From Candidatus Kapaibacterium sp. (GTDB taxonomy: Bacteria > Bacteroidota > Ignavibacteria > Kapaibacteriales > UBA4661), in the NCBI GenBank assembly GCA_025363605.1, contig JANYDO010000238.1:1-41600 (forward strand): DNA of 41,600 bases, in the 5' to 3' direction. Made by a program: the position numbers and the translations under genes. Below the pieces are notes generated by a model, which saw only the letters and a list, made by a program, of their open reading frames with translations, searched no databases and had not been told where the DNA came from. Within the stretch, counting starts at the first letter, position 1. Each line of letters begins with the position of its first letter. Shown here piece after piece: positions 15,767 to 24,386 of this stretch.

Positions 15767-16198
15767 ATGAATCTTTCGGAACAAACACAATCTGTTCTTG
15801 CTTATTTTGACGAATATACAGGCTTTAATTTACGCAAGAAAAATGATGTAGGGGAAATACTCGAAATTGCTGCTGCGAAGGGTGCAGCTGAAGAATTTAA
15901 TGCACTCATTTTCACAGGCAAAATGGTGTGGAGCTTGTATGCAGCGCTGCGCAAAATCACGTCTGCTCAAGACGGTTATCAGAATGTCGAACATGAGTTT
16001 TCATCAGCTGTCCAGAAATTACGAGAGCAACTGGCTTTTTTTGCCGTGGAGCCTGACGACGAAGCGTTCAAGAAGCGCTTTGAAGAAGTGTATTTGGGCG
16101 TAAGCCAAGGCACAATGCGCAATTTGGTAGATTTGGCGCATGATTTGGCGCGATTCAAAGATTTGCAAGGCGATGAACAGAGAAAAGTAGAATCGTGA
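15767..16198 (+). CDS. Small helical protein of unknown function
   Basis: The 143-residue protein is soluble, has no signal peptide and is predicted all-helical from its heptad-like, charged pattern (EQTQSVLAYFDEYTGFNLRKKNDVG; SSAVQKLREQLAFFA; VDLAHDLARFKDL). I do not recognise a family. It starts 92 bp after the PgpH-type gene on the same strand and has good codon structure, so it is probably a real gene read with it or from its own weak promoter. The stop is 21 bp from the stop of the convergent outer-membrane protein gene. Confidence 0.6.
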   Translation: MNLSEQTQSVLAYFDEYTGFNLRKKNDVGEILEIAAAKGAAEEFNALIFTGKMVWSLYAALRKITSAQDGYQNVEHEFSSAVQKLREQLAFFAVEPDDEAFKKRFEEVYLGVSQGTMRNLVDLAHDLARFKDLQGDEQRKVES

Positions 16199-16219
16199 TG
16201 CAGTGTGATTTTTTGTGCT

Positions 16220-18385
16220 TTAGCGTTCTACAACAACAAAGAGATACGACAACTGCTCGCTGCGGGGCGTTACATCACCTTCGAGCATTTTTTTTGCGTC
16301 AAAAGTCGTTATCTCGCCTTCGCAGAGTGCATCGTCGAAGCGCAGTTCGGCAAGAGGAATATGTTTGCGGATAATACTTGTGAGCCGTTCTATGTCCTTT
16401 TTGCGTTGAATGTCGCCACACACTTTTCCCGATGAAATAATACGGACGCGGCTTGCGGAGCTGATTGGTATCCCGTTATAGACTTCCGGCTGTGCCTCGT
16501 ACATTGCCCAGAGCGAGGGACTAAGTGCATAAATGCTAATAGTGCGTTTGACCGCTTGCGTTGGTGCTTTCTGACTGACATCTGCGCGAAGGCTTATAAA
16601 TCCTGAATCGGCAGGAATTTCGAGATTGTCGTCATCCAGAACGCTAAATCGGTAGATGAAGCGTTCTTCGGGACGGATAAATAGCTCCGGCATTTCGGTG
16701 GGTTTCCAGAGAAATGGCTTTGGTGCAAGTAGAGAAGTCGTATCTGTGAAAAGAGCAATACGTTCTTGTGCCGTTTGTTTGCTCACAAGACGGCTCCCTT
16801 CTTTGTCTCCAGAGCTAATAGTTCGCCAAAGGGAAAGACGCATACCGCGTAAATCTGCCTCACTCACCACACGCGGCATGAACGAAACGTGAGGTAAGCC
16901 TGATGCCAGCATCATGGTGTCGGCAAGAATCGTAGCTGCCGTACCGCTCTGCTGCTTGCGCAGATGCAGACCGTAGGAAGAAAAATAGCCCTGAAGTGCC
17001 TCAATATGTTTTTCAATATACTTTGCTTTTGATACACCGCCTGCTTCCGGGCTGAGAGAATCCGCGCTTGGGAAAAGTGGGATAACCGACACGGCAGTTC
17101 TTTCCGCTTCCACCGTCACGTTGCGTTTGCGCTGACCGCCGGGCAAGATAAATTCTGCATCTACGCTTGCACTCAAAAGCGGCTTTGGCTTGGGAACACG
17201 CCGTTCATAGCGCTCGCTGATGAATACTTTCGCCGGTTCATCATTCGGATAAGCACTCGGCTGTACCTCGCTTGTTTTGTGCAAAAGAAGTGTCCGGGCG
17301 GCTTCATTACTGGCAACAATGATAATGTTTGTATCTCGTGCAAACGTCGTGTCGGGCATCGGAAGAATTTTTTCGGTATTGAACAAAACGCTCAAGCCCG
17401 CACGAAGACTGAGGCGGTTTGACCATTCTGCGTTACTCGCCGGATTGCTGAGAGGAATGTTTAGCACGAATTCCGGACGCAAATGGAAAGCGCGGTCAAC
17501 GGCTATTGTATATCCTAAGCCCACGGTGAGCGAGGTTTGACCGATGCTCAGTCCCGTAATTTGATTGCCGGTGGGAGAATTACTCAAGAAGGTTTCTTGT
17601 CGCCGCCGTGCATCTGTTTGTGGCAAGAGCGCACCATTGGGTGAAACAACTGAATCTTCCACTGACCATCGGCTTGATAGGACGACTCCCATGCGTAAGC
17701 CGACCTGCAACGACAAGCCCGAAGCAAAGGCATATCGAAGGCTTGGTGTAAATGCGAGTGAAGAAAGCGAAAGAAACCCGCCGTGCTGCACGTCGGCTGA
17801 GGTTGCCTGTATTCCTGTGCTGGTCTGAATACGTGCCAGTGACGACGACGCAAGTAATCGAGCATCTGTTGCCTGAAATTCAATATTCATACCCCATCGA
17901 AAGCCCGTCGCTTGTGCTTTTTTGCGAGAGCGAAAGAGCGGGAATAGAATCGGTGTGTCGGTAGTCAGACCTATGCTGACGGTGCGTATGTCAGCGCTGG
18001 AGGGAGTAAGTGCGGGTAATTGCGTGTTGGGATACGTTCCCAGTATTGTGTTAAAGCCGCTAAGATTCCCGCCAAAAGTGAAGTGGGTATAGAAACCGGC
18101 ATATTCGGCGCGGTTCGTGTCGGCAAGTGCATTGGCAAACCTGTTCAGGAACAACGTATTATTCAACCGTGCAAGACTGTCGGGCGAGAAAATGGTTGCC
18201 GGAAATTGAAAAAATTTGGAGAGCGTCGCTTCAATCGTTGCTGTGCTTACCGTTGGCAAATGCAGCGTTCCCGTCGAGGTTTCTTCCAGTGTTTCAAGTT
18301 TTTGGGCAGAAAGTTGGGAAACACTTTGAAGCCATAGAAGAGCAAGTATCGGCAAAGCACGAAAAAACAGAGTCTTTATGCACAT
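16220..18385 (-). CDS. Large outer-membrane beta-barrel-type protein, unknown function
   Basis: The 721-residue protein has a signal peptide (FFRALPILALLWLQSVSQLSAQ). Residues about 85-340 alternate aromatic and glycine-rich strands, as in an outer-membrane barrel (FYTHFTFGGNLSG, FRWGMNIEFQA, FTPSLRYAFASGLSLQVGLRMGVVL, LTVGLGYTIAVDRAFHLRPEFVLNIPL). From about 345 onward it is a mixed alpha/beta periplasmic or surface part with repeated Ser/Ala-rich stretches and a last helix pair (RKKDIERLTSIIRKHIPLAEL) that faintly recalls OmpA-like C-termini. I cannot name a family. It is transcribed alone, with a TATCTTTG -7 element at 18483-18490, and is divergent from two other outer-membrane protein genes, which suggests an envelope cluster. 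Confidence 0.75.
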   Translation of the reverse strand: MCIKTLFFRALPILALLWLQSVSQLSAQKLETLEETSTGTLHLPTVSTATIEATLSKFFQFPATIFSPDSLARLNNTLFLNRFANALADTNRAEYAGFYTHFTFGGNLSGFNTILGTYPNTQLPALTPSSADIRTVSIGLTTDTPILFPLFRSRKKAQATGFRWGMNIEFQATDARLLASSSLARIQTSTGIQATSADVQHGGFLSLSSLAFTPSLRYAFASGLSLQVGLRMGVVLSSRWSVEDSVVSPNGALLPQTDARRRQETFLSNSPTGNQITGLSIGQTSLTVGLGYTIAVDRAFHLRPEFVLNIPLSNPASNAEWSNRLSLRAGLSVLFNTEKILPMPDTTFARDTNIIIVASNEAARTLLLHKTSEVQPSAYPNDEPAKVFISERYERRVPKPKPLLSASVDAEFILPGGQRKRNVTVEAERTAVSVIPLFPSADSLSPEAGGVSKAKYIEKHIEALQGYFSSYGLHLRKQQSGTAATILADTMMLASGLPHVSFMPRVVSEADLRGMRLSLWRTISSGDKEGSRLVSKQTAQERIALFTDTTSLLAPKPFLWKPTEMPELFIRPEERFIYRFSVLDDDNLEIPADSGFISLRADVSQKAPTQAVKRTISIYALSPSLWAMYEAQPEVYNGIPISSASRVRIISSGKVCGDIQRKKDIERLTSIIRKHIPLAELRFDDALCEGEITTFDAKKMLEGDVTPRSEQLSYLFVVVER

Positions 18386-18482
18386 AAGCGGATAGTGGAG
18401 TGCTGTGTGTCAGGCAAAGTCAGAATTGGTCTGTGCCGTAATGAAGAGTGGAATTGCCTCCGTAGAGACGCAAGAACAATTA

Positions 18483-18490
18483 CAAAGATA
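18483..18490 (-). promoter_or_regulatory. -7 element TATCTTTG before the large outer-membrane protein gene
   Basis: TATCTTTG on the minus strand matches TAnnTTTG. It would give a leader of about 90 nt before the ATG at 18385. The -33 region is poor. No other signal was found in the 272-bp gap 18386-18657. Confidence 0.3.
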
Positions 18491-18657
18491 CAAAAAATCA
18501 ATCGTGCTGACGTGCCGTAAAAAAACAGCGAATGATTTGTAACCAAGTTTTCGGTCACGGCTTTTTGATAGAGAGCGCATCATTACCAATTCTTCTGCGC
18601 AGAGAATGGATAATCAAATGCAATAACAAATTCCTCACGACCGTAGCAATAATAACC

Positions 18658-19329
18658 ATGACACAAAATATCATTAAATCCTTCGGGCTGCTGGCGCTTT
18701 TTCTGACAGCTATTACCCTCGCAACCTTTACCGCTTTTGCACAAACACCTTCGCAAACACCGCCCCCAGCATCGCCTACAACGGCAGCTCCCGCTAACGA
18801 CGAAGAAACTGCCGAAGCACTCTTTTCGGGACCGCTCCGCAGTTCGGGCTATGGCGCGGTGAGTATGAAATTTACTCCTATCCAAGGACAGTTTGGTACG
18901 ATGGTGGGCGGCTATGGCGGCTGGTTCATCAATAAAACGCTGCTTATTGGTGGTGGTGGCTATGGTCTGACAACCAACATTACAGCCCCTTCGCGTCCCG
19001 GCGAAAATATCTCGTTTGGTTACGGCGGTATTGTGCTGGAATATGTCGGCGCATCCGATAAAGTTTTTCACTATTCCATACAAACCCTTGTTGGTTGGGG
19101 TGGTGTAGGGTTTTATCGTCCACGTGATTTTGCAGCTTCTTCGCGGAGTGTTTCGCCGATGTTTGTCATTGAACCAAGCCTGATGGCAGAACTGAATGTG
19201 ACGAACTTTCTTCGTTTGGCTGTAGGGGGCGGATACCGCATTGCTACCGGTGTGCAACTTGATGGCTTAACCAATGCCGATGTAAGCAGCTATTCGTTAT
19301 CACTCAATCTAAAATTCGGCAGTTTCTAA
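18658..19329 (+). CDS. Outer-membrane beta-barrel protein, paralog 1
   Basis: The 223-residue protein starts at ATG 18658 (MTQNIIKSFGLLALFLTAITL, a signal peptide ending near FTAFA). Frame-open codons upstream add no plausible residues. A Pro/Thr/Ala-rich spacer (QTPSQTPPPASPTTAAPAND) follows. The mature domain is a glycine- and aromatic-rich small barrel: FGTMVGGYGGWFINKTLLIGG, FGYGGIVLEYVG, FVIEPSLMAELNVTNFLRLAVGGGYR, and a final strand YSLSLNLKFGSF ending in Phe as outer-membrane proteins do. It clearly shares its layout with the next gene: GTM(V/L)G..GG.(F/L)INK, then (V/L)EP, then YR..TG. The function is unknown. Confidence 0.8.
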   Translation: MTQNIIKSFGLLALFLTAITLATFTAFAQTPSQTPPPASPTTAAPANDEETAEALFSGPLRSSGYGAVSMKFTPIQGQFGTMVGGYGGWFINKTLLIGGGGYGLTTNITAPSRPGENISFGYGGIVLEYVGASDKVFHYSIQTLVGWGGVGFYRPRDFAASSRSVSPMFVIEPSLMAELNVTNFLRLAVGGGYRIATGVQLDGLTNADVSSYSLSLNLKFGSF

Positions 19330-19383
19330 TTTTCTCTGCACAGCTTTTTCTTGAATTTTTTTTACTTCATTCTTTCAACGACT

Positions 19384-20112
19384 ATGAAAACGCATCTTCA
19401 AACCCCTGCTTCAATGCGCTCTACATTTGTACGAGGCTTTTTTCTAAGCACTCTACTTCTGAGCGTCACACTTCTCTCCCCTGCTTTTGCTCAAGACCCA
19501 GCGCAGCAGCCCGCACAATCACAACCTATGCAAACCCAATCAACGTCTCAAACCTTCGCCGATGGTGGCATGGAAACACTTTTTGGCGAAAAAGCACCGT
19601 TTGTTTTTGTGCCGACCTTGAAGGCAACATCGTTAGGCGACAGGTGGGGAACAATGTTAGGCGTACACGGTGGAGCGCTTATCAATAAAAGCATCTTGGT
19701 CGGGCTTGGCACCTATTGGTCATTCAGCAATACGAGCATCAATATGGGCTACACGGGCTTGATGGTCGAATATCGCTATATGCCGCATCGCTTGATTCAC
19801 GTCGGGGGTTCGCTGCTGGCTGGGTATGGAGGTGCGTCAAGCGTGGCACAAAATAGAGGGGGTGTTATTAACATCAATCCGTTGGGTGTTATCGAAAATA
19901 TTGGGCGACTTTTCTCACCACAATTTTTTGTGTTGGAGCCGTCGGCATTTGGTGAGGTTAATTTGAATACGAATCTTTCCGCATCGCTTGGCGCAAGCTA
20001 CCGTTTTGTGACGGGCTTGCCGGAGACGCTTAGTTCAAGCGCAACCGGATTGACGAATCAGGGACTCAGCGGGGTTGCTGTTAATGTCGGGATGCGATTC
20101 CGCATAGAATAA
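19384..20112 (+). CDS. Outer-membrane beta-barrel protein, paralog 2
   Basis: The 242-residue protein starts at ATG 19384 (MKTHLQTPASMRSTF, then a hydrophobic stretch ending SPAFAQ). An in-frame start 11 codons upstream would precede the charged N-terminus and is less likely. A Gln/Pro/Thr-rich linker leads to a barrel domain parallel to paralog 1: WGTMLGVHGGALINKSILVG, MGYTGLMVEYRYM, FFVLEPSAFGEVNLNTNLSASLGASYRFVTGLPE and a closing VGMRFRIE. Both are probably products of a tandem duplication and are co-transcribed (54-bp gap). The unit is closed by the strong hairpin at 20142-20189. Confidence 0.8.
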   Translation: MKTHLQTPASMRSTFVRGFFLSTLLLSVTLLSPAFAQDPAQQPAQSQPMQTQSTSQTFADGGMETLFGEKAPFVFVPTLKATSLGDRWGTMLGVHGGALINKSILVGLGTYWSFSNTSINMGYTGLMVEYRYMPHRLIHVGGSLLAGYGGASSVAQNRGGVININPLGVIENIGRLFSPQFFVLEPSAFGEVNLNTNLSASLGASYRFVTGLPETLSSSATGLTNQGLSGVAVNVGMRFRIE

Positions 20113-20141
20113 ATCTGTACGAGAAATCTTCTTGCCAAAAC

Positions 20142-20189
20142 AAAAGCCGCCTGAAAATGCCGTAATGACGGCATTTTCAGGCGGCTTTT
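20142..20189. terminator. Bidirectional intrinsic terminator
   Basis: Arms of 22 bp (20142-20163 and 20168-20189) pair perfectly around a 4-nt loop. The outer ends are AAAA/TTTT, giving A/T tails on both strands. It separates the convergent outer-membrane protein and AMP nucleosidase genes and should stop transcription from both. Confidence 0.9.
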
Positions 20190-20213
20190 ATAGTTGTACT
20201 AATTTCGTATTTT

Positions 20214-20987
20214 TTAGTATCGGAGGTGTTTGATGTGTTCACCTTTTTCGCCAATTTCGGTCATAGCTTCAATGCCGATTTTGAGGTGCAAATCCACGAA
20301 GTTCGCTGTTACTTTTTTGTCTGATTCTTCCGTTTTTACGCCTTCCGGCAGCATGGGCATATCGGAAACGAGGAGTAATGCGCCTCGTGCGATTTCGTTA
20401 GCATGACCGACGATAAAGACGGTTGCCGTTTCCATATCAATACCAATAGTGGAAAGGCGGCGCAAGCGGGCTTTGAAGTCTTCATCCCATTCCCACAGAC
20501 GACGGTTTGTGGTGTAGATAACGCCCGTGCGGTATTCCTGACCGTATTGAAGGATTTTGTCAGAAATAAATTTGTGGAGTTTGAACGAAGGGAGTGCGGG
20601 AACTTCAGGCGGAAGGTAGTCGTTGCTCGTGCCTTCGCCACGAATGGCAGCAATGGGCAATATAAAATGACCGATTTCCGTAGAGTCTTTCAAGCCTCCG
20701 CATTTACCAAGAAATAACACACCCTTGGGCTGCCGTGCTACGAGCAAGTCCATAATTGTTGCCGCATTAGCCGAGCCGATACCAAAATTGATAATGGAAA
20801 GCCCCGCAGAATTTGTTGCCGATTGCATCGGGCGACCAACCCCATTGACATCACAGCCAAATTGGTTGGAGAATCGGGTAACATAATCATGGAAATTCGT
20901 CAGCAGAATGTAATCGCCAAAGTCGTCAATGTTCGAGCCGGTATAGCGTGGAAGCCAGTTGCGGGCAATTTCCAGTTTGGTTTTCAT
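20214..20987 (-). CDS. amn: AMP nucleosidase
   Basis: The 257-residue protein is a short AMP nucleosidase of the nucleoside-phosphorylase/MTAN fold. It splits AMP into adenine and ribose 5-phosphate to control adenylate pools. Seen: IINFGIGSANAATIMDLL, VLFLGKCGGLKD (phosphate/sugar site region), the GTSNDYLPPEVPALPSF loop, STIGIDMETATVF (conserved Met-Glu of the family), and SDMPMLPEGVKT. The start is ATG 20987 (MKTKLEIARNWLPRYTG); further upstream in-frame codons are unlikely. The length fits the short forms of Bacteroidota. It is a single gene facing the outer-membrane protein gene across the strong terminator. Confidence 0.93.
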   Translation of the reverse strand: MKTKLEIARNWLPRYTGSNIDDFGDYILLTNFHDYVTRFSNQFGCDVNGVGRPMQSATNSAGLSIINFGIGSANAATIMDLLVARQPKGVLFLGKCGGLKDSTEIGHFILPIAAIRGEGTSNDYLPPEVPALPSFKLHKFISDKILQYGQEYRTGVIYTTNRRLWEWDEDFKARLRRLSTIGIDMETATVFIVGHANEIARGALLLVSDMPMLPEGVKTEESDKKVTANFVDLHLKIGIEAMTEIGEKGEHIKHLRY

Positions 20988-21226
20988 GGCAGATTCTTTC
21001 AAAAGACGTGAAATAAAGCAGTCCGGGCAGGGCGGAACCATGCGGGCTAACCGGGTGCGCTAAAATTCGGTTAAATTAGAGCTTTTCAGGCAGAATACCA
21101 ACCGCAAAAAGTTTTCATGATAAAGTGCGAAAGAGAAACGTTTCCCGCGAAAAAATCTTATATTGAAAACAGGTGATTTGCTTTACGTAACGACACGGCT
21201 TCAGCCATAAATGGAGGCACAAGCGC

Positions 21227-22147
21227 ATGAAAGTTGTTTTGACCGGTGGCACAGGTCTTATCGGCGACCGCGTCTCCCAATATCTGGCACGACAAGAATA
21301 CGAAATCGCAGCACTGACGCGCCGTGCAGGTCAAAAAAGTCTGCATGGTGTGAACTTGCGGTTTGTTGAGTGGGATGCGCAAACACTCGGCGCATGGGCA
21401 AAAGAAATAGATGGAGCAGATGCCGTCGTGCATCTGGCGGGCGAAGGCATTTTTGATTCGCGCTGGACTGACGACATAAAAAAGCGCATCGTGGAAAGTC
21501 GCGTCCATTCCACTCGTCTTTTGGTGGAAGCGATTGCTCAGGTACAAAACGCTCCCCCGCTTTTCGTATCCGCTTCAGCAGTCGGTTTTTATGGCGATAG
21601 AAAAGATGAATTGACGAGCGACGATGCAAGTGCGGGCAAAGGTTTTCTCGCAGATGTGTGTGTGCAGTGGGAAGCCGAGGCACAGAAAGCTGCGCAATAT
21701 GGCTGCCGTGTTGCAAATCCTCGTATCGGTGTTGTTCTGGATTCTCATGGCGGCGCACTGGCAAGCATGGTGCCAATTTTTCGAGCATTTCTGGGAATGC
21801 CGCTTGGCTCAGGGCATCAATGGTTACCGTGGATTCATCTGGATGATGTTGTACGCGGTCTTGTCTATCCTTTGGAAAATGCTCGACTGGAAGGTTCTTA
21901 CAACCTTGCTTCTCCCAATCCTCTCCGCATGGGTGAATTTTGTGCAGCGCTGGGGCAAGCCTTACATCGTCCGTCGTGGTCGTGGCTAGGTGTACCCGGT
22001 TTTGCTTTGCGCATTGGTTTAGGTGAAGCCGCCGAATCGCTCCTTGGCGGGCAAAATATTATTCCTCAAAAACTGCTGGATGCCGGATTTTCCTTCTCCT
22101 TTCCGACCATTGCTCCAGCGCTCCATGATATTTTTTCTCAACGATAA
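21227..22147 (+). CDS. TIGR01777-family NAD-dependent epimerase
   Basis: The 306-residue protein belongs to the YfcH/SulA-like TIGR01777 family of extended SDR proteins. It has the TGGTGLIG glycine motif at residues 6-13, VVHLAGEGIFD....W, FVSASAVGFYGD (catalytic-type Ser/Tyr region) and GKGFLADVCVQWEAEA. The family signatures PWIHLDDVVRGL and YNLASPNPLRMGEFC follow, with a DUF1731-like tail PGFALRIGLGEAAESLLGGQNIIPQKLLDAGF. The reaction is not known for this family. It is followed after 35 bp by phoH on the same strand. Confidence 0.92.
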   Translation: MKVVLTGGTGLIGDRVSQYLARQEYEIAALTRRAGQKSLHGVNLRFVEWDAQTLGAWAKEIDGADAVVHLAGEGIFDSRWTDDIKKRIVESRVHSTRLLVEAIAQVQNAPPLFVSASAVGFYGDRKDELTSDDASAGKGFLADVCVQWEAEAQKAAQYGCRVANPRIGVVLDSHGGALASMVPIFRAFLGMPLGSGHQWLPWIHLDDVVRGLVYPLENARLEGSYNLASPNPLRMGEFCAALGQALHRPSWSWLGVPGFALRIGLGEAAESLLGGQNIIPQKLLDAGFSFSFPTIAPALHDIFSQR

Positions 22148-22182
22148 AGAACCATCTTTACCCTTTACGAAGGACATAGTCT

Positions 22183-23328
22183 ATGGATTTCATCGAAAAA
22201 AAACTCCGCATTGAAAATACCGATACCCTGACACTTTTTGGTTACAACGACAGTAATTTACGTCTGATGGAAAACCATTTTGACGCAACCATCACCGTTC
22301 GTGGTAATAACGTGCTTGTTCGCGGTGATGCTGCCGAAGTGCGTACCATTGAAAAAGTGCTGAACGAGTTGCAATTCATCATTCGCCGCTCCGGAGCATT
22401 GACAACGAATGATGTGCTAACAGTGATGGATTTGGTCGGTTCAAAAAAGACGATTACGAAGGAAGCATTCAAAGAAGCTGATAATGCAGCGACGATTGCA
22501 AGCATCATTCCCGGCGGTACGCCTCGTATGCAAGAAGCTGATGAAAATATCCTGTATCTCGCGCAGGGCGAAACCATCAAAGCCCGTACCCCGACGCAAA
22601 AGCTCTACTTCGAGAAAGTACGCACGAACGATATTGTCTTTGGCATTGGTCCTGCTGGAACAGGTAAAACGTACCTTGCTGTGGCAATGGCATTGGCGCT
22701 CTTGCGCAACCGCGAAGTGAGCCGCATGATTCTCTCACGTCCGGCGGTAGATGCGGGTGAGTCGCTAGGTTTTCTGCCGGGCGATTACATGGAGAAAGTT
22801 GACCCGTATTTGCGTCCTCTCACCGATGCTCTTGCGGAGATGGTAACAAGTGATAAACTCAAAAGCATGATGGAAAAGCGCATTGTAGAAATCACCCCGC
22901 TTGCGTATATGCGTGGTCGGACGTTCAATAATTCGGTGATTATTCTCGACGAGGCGCAAAATGCGACAGCAACGCAAATGAAAATGTTTCTGACCCGCAT
23001 GGGGCGTAATTCCAAACTGATTGTTACGGGTGATATTACGCAGATAGACCTTCCCCGCCGCACTGATTCAGGCTTGGTACAGATTCAAGAGGTGCTGAAG
23101 GGAATTCAAGGGATTGCGTTTGTCTATTTCGACAAAGGCGATGTGGTGCGGCACAGATTGGTCGCAGAAATTATTGACGCATATGAACGCTTTGGGCAAA
23201 GACAAGAGGCACGTAACGAAGCACGGTATGAGGCAAGGAGAGAATCTGTCGCTAACGGTAGTCAGCAAGAAAAAGAAACCGCACACGAAAACCCATCAGC
23301 ACTTCCTGACCCTGCGATAGTAAATTAA
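22183..23328 (+). CDS. phoH: PhoH-family ATPase
   Basis: The 381-residue protein has an N-terminal KH-like region (residues about 1-100, FDATITVRGNNVLVRGDA), then a PhoH P-loop ATPase. Walker A GPAGTGKTYLAVAMALALL lies at about 158-176, with SRPAVDAGESLGFLPGD, the AYMRGRTFNNSVIILDEAQN Walker B region, KLIVTGDITQIDL and GIAFVYFDKGDVVRH. PhoH proteins are cytoplasmic, nucleic-acid-linked ATPases of uncertain function. The tail (about 340-381) is rich in Glu, Arg and Gln and low in complexity. It lies 35 bp downstream of the epimerase, probably co-transcribed. The stop codon overlaps the target-site duplication of the MITE at 23331, so the insertion is right at the end of the gene. Confidence 0.93.
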   Translation: MDFIEKKLRIENTDTLTLFGYNDSNLRLMENHFDATITVRGNNVLVRGDAAEVRTIEKVLNELQFIIRRSGALTTNDVLTVMDLVGSKKTITKEAFKEADNAATIASIIPGGTPRMQEADENILYLAQGETIKARTPTQKLYFEKVRTNDIVFGIGPAGTGKTYLAVAMALALLRNREVSRMILSRPAVDAGESLGFLPGDYMEKVDPYLRPLTDALAEMVTSDKLKSMMEKRIVEITPLAYMRGRTFNNSVIILDEAQNATATQMKMFLTRMGRNSKLIVTGDITQIDLPRRTDSGLVQIQEVLKGIQGIAFVYFDKGDVVRHRLVAEIIDAYERFGQRQEARNEARYEARRESVANGSQQEKETAHENPSALPDPAIVN

Positions 23329-23330
23329 AA

Positions 23331-23532
23331 GTAACTGTTTAGGTAGGCAAATTAACGTTTTTTGTTAAATTTCGGCATATTTTCTATTGCCATTATTCCA
23401 ATAATCCCAAAAACCAGATGATTTTGTAAAAACGGCAATAGGAATCGTAAAAAAACAGACGCTTTATGACACAAATTGCTATTTGTGAGTCAAATTTTAG
23501 TAAAAAAGCAAAATGCCTACCTAAACAGTTAC
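23331..23532. mobile_element. 202-bp IS66-like MITE with 19-bp terminal repeats and 8-bp target duplication
   Basis: GTAACTGTTTAGGTAGGCA (23331-23349) is repeated as its exact reverse complement at 23514-23532. Directly outside both ends is AATTAAAA (23323-23330 and 23533-23540), an 8-bp target duplication. Terminal repeats starting GTAA plus an 8-bp duplication are the marks of the IS66 family. The 202-bp body has no ORF, is AT-rich and carries a shorter internal inverted pair, CTATTGCC/GGCAATAG. It is therefore a non-autonomous element that needs an IS66-type transposase elsewhere. Confidence 0.85.
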
Positions 23533-23562
23533 AATTAAAAATTACGTAAGCCGCGAACCTGC

Positions 23563-24264
23563 TCATGAAGCGAGCAGTGTCGGGGTTCTTGGAGCGCAGT
23601 AGGTTTCATACACGCCGTCAAGCAGAAGATTGATGGCATCGGCAGCTTCGCGGGCGGCATCAAGAGCAACGCGCTGCGACTCCGGCGTGGGACACATCCG
23701 CACAAGTGCTTCGCGCGTGACGCGGCTGTGAATCACGTCTGCTTCTTCGTGGACAGTGAAAAACATCAAGCCGTCTTCGGAAGTAATATCGTAGAATTTT
23801 TGCAAGCCTGCTATTTTGGTGCGAGCTACATCGGGAATTTGGGATTCGTAGGCGTAGAGCGCTGCTAGTCCTTCGGCGGCATTTGGTCTTCCGGCAAGTT
23901 CGCGGAGAATCCGCACGGAATCTTTTGTGGTCGGGAGGTATTTTCCGTTTTGGACATCTTCACGCTTCACACCAAGTGCTTCGGCAAAGCGTAGCCAGAG
24001 TTCGGGGTGGTTATTGGGTCCGTGTTCTTCTTCAATGAGATTTTCGAGGAGCATTTGTCTGACAGTCATATCATCACAATTTGCGTGTGTAGCGCTGACA
24101 AACGTGGGGAAATAATAGACTTGCCAGTAGTATTCCTTCGCATACTGGCGAAGCATATCCAGCGTGAGCGCTCCTTCGTTCCACATGATGTAGAACGGAT
24201 GCTCAAGCATTTTACGCTCGGAAATAACGGTATCAAGTGATTCAAGGAATAATGCGCTTTTCAT
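23563..24264 (-). CDS. CADD-like TenA/PqqC-fold protein, putative pABA-synthesis enzyme
   Basis: The 233-residue protein has the all-helical haem-oxygenase/PqqC fold of the CADD family. In Chlamydia CADD makes the p-aminobenzoate part of folate by a self-sacrificing reaction on a di-metal centre. The residues I remember for Chlamydia CADD (metal ligands E81, H88, E142, H174, D178, H181; sacrificed Y27; amine donor K152) all appear here at a constant shift of two: E79, H86, E140, H172, D176, H179, Y25 and K150. Motifs seen include NLIEEEHGPNNHPELW, YAYESQIP and FFTVHEEADVIHS. The gene is alone and convergent with phoH across the MITE. The assignment is by residue conservation; no assay is implied. 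Confidence 0.88.
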   Translation of the reverse strand: MKSALFLESLDTVISERKMLEHPFYIMWNEGALTLDMLRQYAKEYYWQVYYFPTFVSATHANCDDMTVRQMLLENLIEEEHGPNNHPELWLRFAEALGVKREDVQNGKYLPTTKDSVRILRELAGRPNAAEGLAALYAYESQIPDVARTKIAGLQKFYDITSEDGLMFFTVHEEADVIHSRVTREALVRMCPTPESQRVALDAAREAADAINLLLDGVYETYCAPRTPTLLAS

Positions 24265-24386
24265 GGCGTTGAGGACAAGAAAATTTCTAGAGTAAGACAG
24301 AGTAGATATAATACAGCAAGCAGAAATATACGAAAATTGTAGTACCTACGAAAAAGATAGTTCCGATAAAGATTTCCTTCTCTCCC

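Noticed and set aside
23331-23532. Reading the spacer inverted repeats as a phoH/CADD bidirectional terminator
   Set aside because: The arms are 164 bp apart and are flanked by an exact 8-bp direct repeat, which fits transposition far better than termination.
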